From an uncultured Prevotella sp. (GTDB taxonomy: Bacteria; Bacteroidota; Bacteroidia; Bacteroidales; Bacteroidaceae), in the NCBI GenBank assembly GCA_947095945.1, contig CAMUQM010000007.1, positions 1-26,039 on the forward strand: a stretch of DNA of 26,039 nucleotides. Direction: 5' to 3'. The stretch's first letter is position 1; each line of letters begins with the position of its first letter. Under the pieces are notes generated by a model. It was given only the letters and a program-made list of their open reading frames with translations. It ran no database searches and was not told where the DNA came from. Positions 21,492 through 26,039 of this stretch are shown here, piece by piece. The position numbers and the translations under genes are program-made.

Positions 21492-24185
21492 TTATCGACC
21501 AGCCTGATAGAGAAGGTCGGTTATTTGTTCATTGAAAGCCTTGTTCTTCATCAAGTCCTCAATGCTAACGTGCATACGGTAACGCCAGTAATGCTTTGGA
21601 TTGGCTGGAACATTGATTCGCTCGGCATTAGGGTCAGCCAAACGGAGTTCCTCGTCAATGCTCATCCAGTCCTGAATACCGAGGATGCAGAGTATACTTG
21701 GTGATGTCAGGTGACGGCTTATGACGTCTCTTGCTAACCAACCGGGTAGTGGGTGAGGTGCTGGACCACCACGATGTAGCATACTATTGAAGTAATCCTG
21801 CGCACGTTCCCAGTCTTCATCCCACCACTGGCGTAGGGTTGCCATGTCATGTGTTGAGATGGTGCTGACACTGCGGTATGGGTTTTCTCCAAGATGACCG
21901 AAGCGTACTTTTGGGTCCTTTGGCATGCTCTGGATTTCAAGGCTGAGGATGCGTAGCTCGTTCATCACCCATGCCACACAATCAGGAACCATTCCTAAGT
22001 CTTCTGCACAGACAAGCATACGGGTCGCATTCACCAACTTAGGCAACTTCTTCATAGCCTCCTGATACCAGAACTGGTTGTTGCGACGATAGTAGTAATC
22101 GTTGTAGAGCTTGTTGAATATAGCCTTGTCGCTATCGTAGAGACTCTCGTAAATGAAGTCGAATTGTACGCAGATACGTGGATGGAAGCGGTTTGAGTCC
22201 TTGTGGTCACGAACGAAGAGAACATTGCTGATTAATGCGTAAAGTCCGTCACGCAACCAGATGTCAACATCAGAGTTCTTACCAGCAAATGCTTTCTCAA
22301 CCTTTCGCTGTGTATCATACGCTGAACGCATCTTATATCTGTCGCCCCATACGTGTTCAACATATTTCTGTCTTACTTCATCAGCGTGTTCACGGAAGAT
22401 ACGGTCGAGCACCCAGTCGGCAATGAAAGGCTCTGTAAAGAGTTCCTCCTGCCAGTGCAGACCATAGCCTTCAATCTCCTCACGGCTCATACCGAGAGCT
22501 GGAGCGAACTGACCAAGCAGACCGTGAACCGAATGAATAGGAATCTCCCAGATGCGGAAGAAGCCGAGAACGTGGTCGATGCGATAAGCATCAAAGTATT
22601 GAGCCATGTTCTGGAAGCGGTTTACCCACCACTGGCAACCGTCCTTTATCATCTCATCCCAGTTGTAAGTAGGGAAGCCCCAGTTCTGACCATTTACTGA
22701 GAAGTCATCAGGTGGAGCACCTGCCTGACCGTTAAGGTTGAAGTAGCGTGGCTCTGTCCATACGTCACAGCCATAGCGATTAACACCGATAGGAATGTCA
22801 CCCTTGAGGATAATCTTATGTGCTTGTGCGTATTCGTGTACTGCTTTCAGCTGAGTGCTCAACACGAACTGTACGTAATAGAAGAAGGCTACCTCTTTAT
22901 AAGCCTTGTCCTTAGGGTTAGACAAAGCCTTGCGGTCAGCCTCATCCCATTGCTTATGGTCAGGCCAGTGAGAGAAGTCGGCTGTTCCGAACTTGTCTCT
23001 CATATATGAATACTGTGCGTATGGTACGAGCCATTTCTCTGTCTCAGCAAAGAATGTCTTAAAGGCACTGCTTTCGAGCACCTTTCCACCTTCCTGTTCA
23101 AAAAGCAGATGGAGATATTCATTCTTCGCATCATTCACACGCTCATAGTCAATCTGTGGTAGCGCGTTGAGCTCTTTGCGTAGCTTCTCAAACTTCTCAC
23201 TCTGTTTCTTGTCCTTCAATGCAGGCAGTGCCGTAAGGTCGACATACTGTGGATGGAGGGCAAAGATAGAGATACAGCTATATGGATAAGAGTCTGTCCA
23301 AGTGTGTGTGATTGTTGTATCGTTGATAGGGAGAATCTGCAGCGCACGCTGATTAGTCATACTCACCCAGTCAACCATCTTCTTCAGATCGCCAAAGTCA
23401 CCGATACCGAAGCTTGTTTCCGAACGAAGCGAGAATACTGGTACCAAAGTTCCTGCAACACGAATGGCAGGGAGTGGGAAAGCAGCCTCTGCCAACTCAT
23501 ATACAACGATGTCGCCTTCATCCATTGTCGGCAATGTCAGCGTGCGGTTGTCGCTGTACTCCCATACAAGGTTCTCGTTGCTATCATTACTCTTGATGAA
23601 GAACTTCACTTCAAGTTGGTCGCCAGCAAGTTTTGTAGCATCTAAGGTATAGCTCCACTCGTTGATGTTGTGCTGTACCATCTTCAATGCCTTCTTCACG
23701 TTCCAAGCACCTAATGCAGGCTCAGCACCTACAAGGAAAAGCTCATCCGTAGCACCTAACTGTGGCGCACGAACCTTCAGCGTAACAGCCTTGTTATAGT
23801 TGTTGAGCTTACCTTTGACCAATTTCTTACCAGCAACACAATCAGTGATAGCTGAAGTATAGAGATAAGCGTTATCAGGAATATCGCTCCAATGGTCGTA
23901 AACACGGTAATTCAGACTGCGTTCTGTGTCAAAGTCAAGACGATGGTTCATGACACCCCATTCTTTTCGCTGTTCGTTATCACCACAGAGAATACTGTAG
24001 AAATATTCGATATGCGTTCCGGGCTTTGCATCCTTCTTCACTTCCACCTCCCAGTGGTAGCCGTCAGATGTGCGCATTCTATACTGTGAGGCCTCTATAG
24101 CCCCGTTGTGTTGACCTGTAATAATATTTAGGACAAGATCTTGTCCATAGTAGGTCTGGTAGTCAATGTGAAACTGTATGTTCAT
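21492..24185 (-). CDS. malQ: 4-alpha-glucanotransferase (GH77) with N-terminal CBM20-type modules
   Basis: MalQ transfers maltodextrin segments between acceptors and releases glucose in the cytoplasm. The 897-residue form has two N-terminal starch-binding (CBM20-type) modules, about residues 1-115 and 125-240, before the GH77 domain, like plant DPE2. The GH77 domain opens with V-F-S-L-R-S-E-T-S-F-G-I-G-D-F-G-D-L. Catalytic residues are nucleophile Asp537 in Y-R-I-D-H-V, acid/base Glu728 in C-A-E-D-L-G-M-V-P and Asp780 in S-T-H-D-M-A-T-L-R. There is no signal peptide. I choose the ATG at 24185: the longer frame to 24212 begins at a TTG that is part of the promoter -7 box TATCTTTG. The gene lies between an MFS transporter gene and the pullulanase gene. 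Confidence 0.95.
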   Translation of the reverse strand: MNIQFHIDYQTYYGQDLVLNIITGQHNGAIEASQYRMRTSDGYHWEVEVKKDAKPGTHIEYFYSILCGDNEQRKEWGVMNHRLDFDTERSLNYRVYDHWSDIPDNAYLYTSAITDCVAGKKLVKGKLNNYNKAVTLKVRAPQLGATDELFLVGAEPALGAWNVKKALKMVQHNINEWSYTLDATKLAGDQLEVKFFIKSNDSNENLVWEYSDNRTLTLPTMDEGDIVVYELAEAAFPLPAIRVAGTLVPVFSLRSETSFGIGDFGDLKKMVDWVSMTNQRALQILPINDTTITHTWTDSYPYSCISIFALHPQYVDLTALPALKDKKQSEKFEKLRKELNALPQIDYERVNDAKNEYLHLLFEQEGGKVLESSAFKTFFAETEKWLVPYAQYSYMRDKFGTADFSHWPDHKQWDEADRKALSNPKDKAYKEVAFFYYVQFVLSTQLKAVHEYAQAHKIILKGDIPIGVNRYGCDVWTEPRYFNLNGQAGAPPDDFSVNGQNWGFPTYNWDEMIKDGCQWWVNRFQNMAQYFDAYRIDHVLGFFRIWEIPIHSVHGLLGQFAPALGMSREEIEGYGLHWQEELFTEPFIADWVLDRIFREHADEVRQKYVEHVWGDRYKMRSAYDTQRKVEKAFAGKNSDVDIWLRDGLYALISNVLFVRDHKDSNRFHPRICVQFDFIYESLYDSDKAIFNKLYNDYYYRRNNQFWYQEAMKKLPKLVNATRMLVCAEDLGMVPDCVAWVMNELRILSLEIQSMPKDPKVRFGHLGENPYRSVSTISTHDMATLRQWWDEDWERAQDYFNSMLHRGGPAPHPLPGWLARDVISRHLTSPSILCILGIQDWMSIDEELRLADPNAERINVPANPKHYWRYRMHVSIEDLMKNKAFNEQITDLLYQAGR

Positions 24186-24209
24186 AGAGTTGGGATAGTT
24201 ATTTTTCGT

Positions 24210-24241
24210 CAAAGATAAGAATATTAATCAGAAAAAGCAAT
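24210..24241 (-). promoter_or_regulatory. malQ promoter
   Basis: On the minus strand TATCTTTG (24217 to 24210) matches TAnnTTTG exactly. ATTG (24241 to 24238), one mismatch from TTTG, lies 20 nt upstream as the -33 box. Transcription should begin near 24203, leaving a leader of about 18 nt before the ATG at 24185. Confidence 0.65.
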
Positions 24242-24270
24242 ACCCTTTTACATGATTTATATCAATTTTT

Positions 24271-24286
24271 ATGCAATCGTTTGCAT
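24271..24286. promoter_or_regulatory. LacI-family-type operator upstream of malQ
   Basis: ATGCAATCGTTTGCAT has near-perfect dyad symmetry around a central CG, with the half-site TGCAA. This is the layout typical of LacI/GalR-family operators. It lies about 30 bp upstream of the -33 box of the malQ promoter. No regulator gene is in the window. Confidence 0.55.
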
Positions 24287-24300
24287 GATGGTAAATTGTT

Positions 24301-24325
24301 GATAGTTTATGGCTAATAAACTATC
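24301..24325. repeat. Perfect 10-bp inverted repeat near the malQ operator
   Basis: GATAGTTTAT (24301-24310), loop GGCTA, ATAAACTATC (24316-24325). No T-run follows on either strand, so a protein-binding site or an mRNA stem is more likely than a terminator. Confidence 0.6.
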
Positions 24326-24361
24326 GCGCTATAAGTATAGATAAAACCTGCTTTGCGCAGC

Positions 24362-24456
24362 TTTCTAATGGTATTTTGCTTGCGTGTTGGTACTCAGCAC
24401 CAATGGTGCGCACGCCAAGCACGATTTGTGCTGGGTTGTAGCACAGTCGTTAGAAA
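24362..24456. repeat. Compact multi-hairpin element, about 95 bp
   Basis: Outer arms TTTCTAA (24362-24368) and TTAGAAA (24450-24456) enclose an imperfect stem TGCTTGCGTG (24377-24386) with CACGCCAAGCA (24411-24421). That stem carries an apical hairpin GCACC-AAT-GGTGC (24397-24409). A further hairpin is AGCAC-GATTT-GTGCT (24418-24432), whose right arm can alternatively pair with AGCAC at 24440-24444. It is GC-richer than its surroundings. It may be a dispersed palindromic repeat or a small RNA. Confidence 0.5.
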
Positions 24457-24610
24457 TGGTAAACGAATTTTGTGATTGGGACTATAATACTTGTAAATTA
24501 CGAATTGTGAACTCGTAAGAGGATGTTTGTTAGCTGTTGATAGCCGTTTATGTGCATAGGACATAAATGCTTTATTGACATTGATTTCTCTGTAGTTTAT
24601 CATTTCTTTT

Positions 24611-24691
24611 CATGGTGATAAATATTTATTTACGTGAGAAGAAATATTTATTTTCATGAAGAAAAATATTTATTTTCATGAAAATAATACG
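24611..24691. repeat. 22-bp AT-rich tandem repeat array, locus B
   Basis: Units start at 24611, 24633, 24655 and 24677 (the last partial), exactly 22 bp apart. They carry CATG/CGTG starts, a central AAATATTT and the joint TTTTCATGAAAATAAT, which is identical to the end of locus A (9245-9260). The array is in the same orientation as at locus A and again lies a few hundred bases upstream of a minus-strand gene (malQ). Confidence 0.85.
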
Positions 24692-24783
24692 ATGGCGAGG
24701 GTAGAGTGGTAGTAAGTCGTAGATAGAAAAGGCTTATTTCGTTGGGTGATAAGAGGTGTAGAAAGTGTTTTGTAGAAAAGAAA

Positions 24784-24816
24784 AAGGTGTGCTGAAACAC
24801 TTTTCTGCACACCCTT
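24784..24816 (-). terminator. Terminator of the MFS transporter gene
   Basis: On the minus strand GGTGTGC and GCACACC (24813-24807 and 24792-24786) form a 7-bp stem with a 14-nt loop, followed by TTTTTCTTTTC. It lies 33 nt after the stop codon at 24847. Confidence 0.75.
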
Positions 24817-24846
24817 AAATTCAGAGAGATTATAAAAAAGTTATTG

Positions 24847-26039
24847 TTACCCTTGTTCTGCAGGACGGCGTACCTTGATGATTCCAACGGATATTGCGCC
24901 GAGGAAGAGGGAAACGCCTGCTACAATCATCATATTACTTTGTACGGATCCAACCATCTGAAATATCACTCCGCCAAAAGCAGCAGCGATAATCTGTGGA
25001 ATGCAGATGGTTCCGTTGAAGAGTCCGAGATAAGCTCCCATGTGACCATAACCCTCGAGTGCATTAGTAACAAAGGCAAATGGCATTGCCAATATGGCTG
25101 CCCAAGCACATCCGATGAGGAGGAATGGGACAAACATCATATACTGATCGTGTACGAAAGCTGCGAGGACAAAACCAACGGCGCCTAAGATGAGAGAGAA
25201 TGCGTATGCCAACTTGCGGTTCTTGAATTGTGGAAGAACCATCGCCCAAAGCACTGAGCCGATAGCTTGTACAGCAAATAGAATTCCTACCCAGTTGCCA
25301 GCTTCTTGATAACCCTTTGACATAGTGGCATCATGCGCAAGCATATCTACACCCCAGCAGTTAGCTGCCACGGTTCCGTTGGTGTAAGTCCACATATACA
25401 TAAAGGCAAACCAGCTGAAGAACTGTACCAAACCGACCTTCCAGAAAGTAGATGGTGCATTCTTTAAGAGGGTAAATATATTTGCCTTTGATGTTTCACC
25501 TGTATTCTTAGCGCTATGGTATTCTGCATACTCTTTTGGTGGCATCTCCTTTACCTTGGCTGTGGTATAGATGACACAGAGGATAAGGATGGCTGCACCG
25601 ATATAGAAAGAATAGACCACGGAATCAGGAACAACACCTGCTGGAGCCTGATTAGAGATACCTAAGAAAGTGAAGAAGAATGGGAAGACGTAGCCTGCAA
25701 TAGAACCTGCATTGCAGAGGAAACTCTGAATAGAGTAGGCGAGTGTCTTCTGTTTCTCGTTGACCATATCTCCCACTAACATCTTAAAAGGTTGCATAGC
25801 CATATTGATACTTGTGTCGAGGAACATCAATGAGATAAGTCCAAACACCATAGCTGTTGAGACTGCCATACCTAAAGAGCCTGCATTTGGTAGCAGACAC
25901 ATTACGAGGACAGACATGGCTGCACCTACGAAGAGGTAAGGGATACGACGTCCGAAGCGTGTCCACGTCATGTCAGAGAGTGTTCCGACAATCGGCTGTA
26001 CAACGATACCCATCAGCGGAGGGAGTATCCAGAAGTAAC
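24847..26039 (-). CDS. MFS sugar transporter (SLC45/GPH-like), 5' part beyond window edge
   Basis: About 397 residues are visible. The frame continues past the Met at 26013 (Y-F-W-I-L-P-P-L-M-G-I-V-V-Q-P), so that Met is internal and the N-terminus is missing. Roughly ten hydrophobic membrane segments can be traced. The loop G-T-L-S-D-M-T-W-T-R-F-G-R-R-I-P-Y is the MFS motif between helices 2 and 3, in the form seen in sucrose/maltose carriers (P-I-V-G-x-x-S-D). Such carriers couple alpha-glucoside import to protons. Position next to malQ, pullulanase and amylase genes supports maltose/maltodextrin uptake across the inner membrane (inference). It is followed by its own terminator and a 661-nt gap, so malQ is transcribed separately. 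Confidence 0.9.
   Translation of the reverse strand, partial: YFWILPPLMGIVVQPIVGTLSDMTWTRFGRRIPYLFVGAAMSVLVMCLLPNAGSLGMAVSTAMVFGLISLMFLDTSINMAMQPFKMLVGDMVNEKQKTLAYSIQSFLCNAGSIAGYVFPFFFTFLGISNQAPAGVVPDSVVYSFYIGAAILILCVIYTTAKVKEMPPKEYAEYHSAKNTGETSKANIFTLLKNAPSTFWKVGLVQFFSWFAFMYMWTYTNGTVAANCWGVDMLAHDATMSKGYQEAGNWVGILFAVQAIGSVLWAMVLPQFKNRKLAYAFSLILGAVGFVLAAFVHDQYMMFVPFLLIGCAWAAILAMPFAFVTNALEGYGHMGAYLGLFNGTICIPQIIAAAFGGVIFQMVGSVQSNMMIVAGVSLFLGAISVGIIKVRRPAEQG

Larger units (their letters stand above)
24186..24846. other. 661-nt intergenic region between the MFS gene and malQ
   Basis: From right to left it contains the MFS terminator (24784-24816), the 22-bp repeat array (24611-24691), the structured element at 24362-24456, a 10-bp inverted repeat (24301-24325), a LacI-like operator (24271-24286) and the malQ promoter (24210-24241). 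I see nothing nameable in 24457-24600 or 24692-24780. A 69-codon minus-strand frame at 24394-24603 has no credible support. Confidence 0.6.

Noticed and set aside
23253..23645. 130-codon plus-strand frame
   Set aside because: It is antisense to the CBM20-type/GH77 junction of malQ; no family features.
24186..24212. N-terminal extension of MalQ from the TTG at 24212
   Set aside because: The TTG is part of the promoter -7 box TATCTTTG, and family homology begins at the ATG at 24185.
24394..24603. 69-codon minus-strand frame in the malQ upstream gap
   Set aside because: It overlaps the multi-hairpin element, has unusual composition, no ribosome-binding site and no recognisable motif.

Overview
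The window looks like a chromosomal segment of a Bacteroidota anaerobe, most likely Prevotella (oral P. melaninogenica-like group). This rests on three things. First, several promoters fit the Bacteroidota pattern TTTG-(about 19)-TAnnTTTG, and Shine-Dalgarno sequences are mostly weak. Second, there is a type IX secretion pair, porU-porV, followed by ispF, an order also known from Porphyromonas gingivalis. Third, there is a Sus/maltodextrin-type starch cluster. Species assignment is inference. No tRNA, rRNA, CRISPR array, transposase or prophage gene was seen.

Left part (1-7720, plus strand): the 3' part of a fumarylacetoacetate-hydrolase family gene, then porU (gingipain-like sortase of the type IX system) and porV (outer-membrane shuttle), ispF (isoprenoid biosynthesis), and a secreted DNA/RNA non-specific nuclease with its own promoter and a long leader. 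A bidirectional terminator at 7687-7721 ends this block.

Middle (7784-12225): minus-strand genes for a thioredoxin-fold lipoprotein that has lost its CxxC, a type II NADH dehydrogenase and an M16B zinc peptidase. A divergent promoter region at about 12084-12224 also drives plus-strand genes: a PfkB sugar kinase, a class A flavodiiron protein and a LOG-family nucleotide phosphoribohydrolase. A separate two-gene unit (15201-17190) encodes an unrecognised secreted protein and a small outer-membrane beta-barrel candidate. It ends at a strong bidirectional terminator (17203-17246).

Right part (17293-26039, minus strand): a starch/maltodextrin block read right to left: MFS sugar transporter (cut by the window edge), malQ (CBM20-type modules + GH77), type I pullulanase and a SusA-like GH13 amylase/neopullulanase. 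Signal peptides put pullulanase and amylase outside the cytoplasm. MalQ has none, so the picture is periplasmic debranching and hydrolysis, inner-membrane uptake, and cytoplasmic glucan transfer. malQ has its own promoter with a LacI-family-like operator upstream.

The least expected content is between genes. A 22-bp AT-rich tandem repeat occurs at two loci (about 9161-9262 and 24611-24691). An array of roughly 15 heptamers abuts the pullulanase start codon. A compact multi-hairpin element sits at 24362-24456. Related AATAAGCCCAAT-type repeats lie at two loci, and a CCCCTCC palindrome lies between porV and ispF. No clearly new multi-gene system was found.
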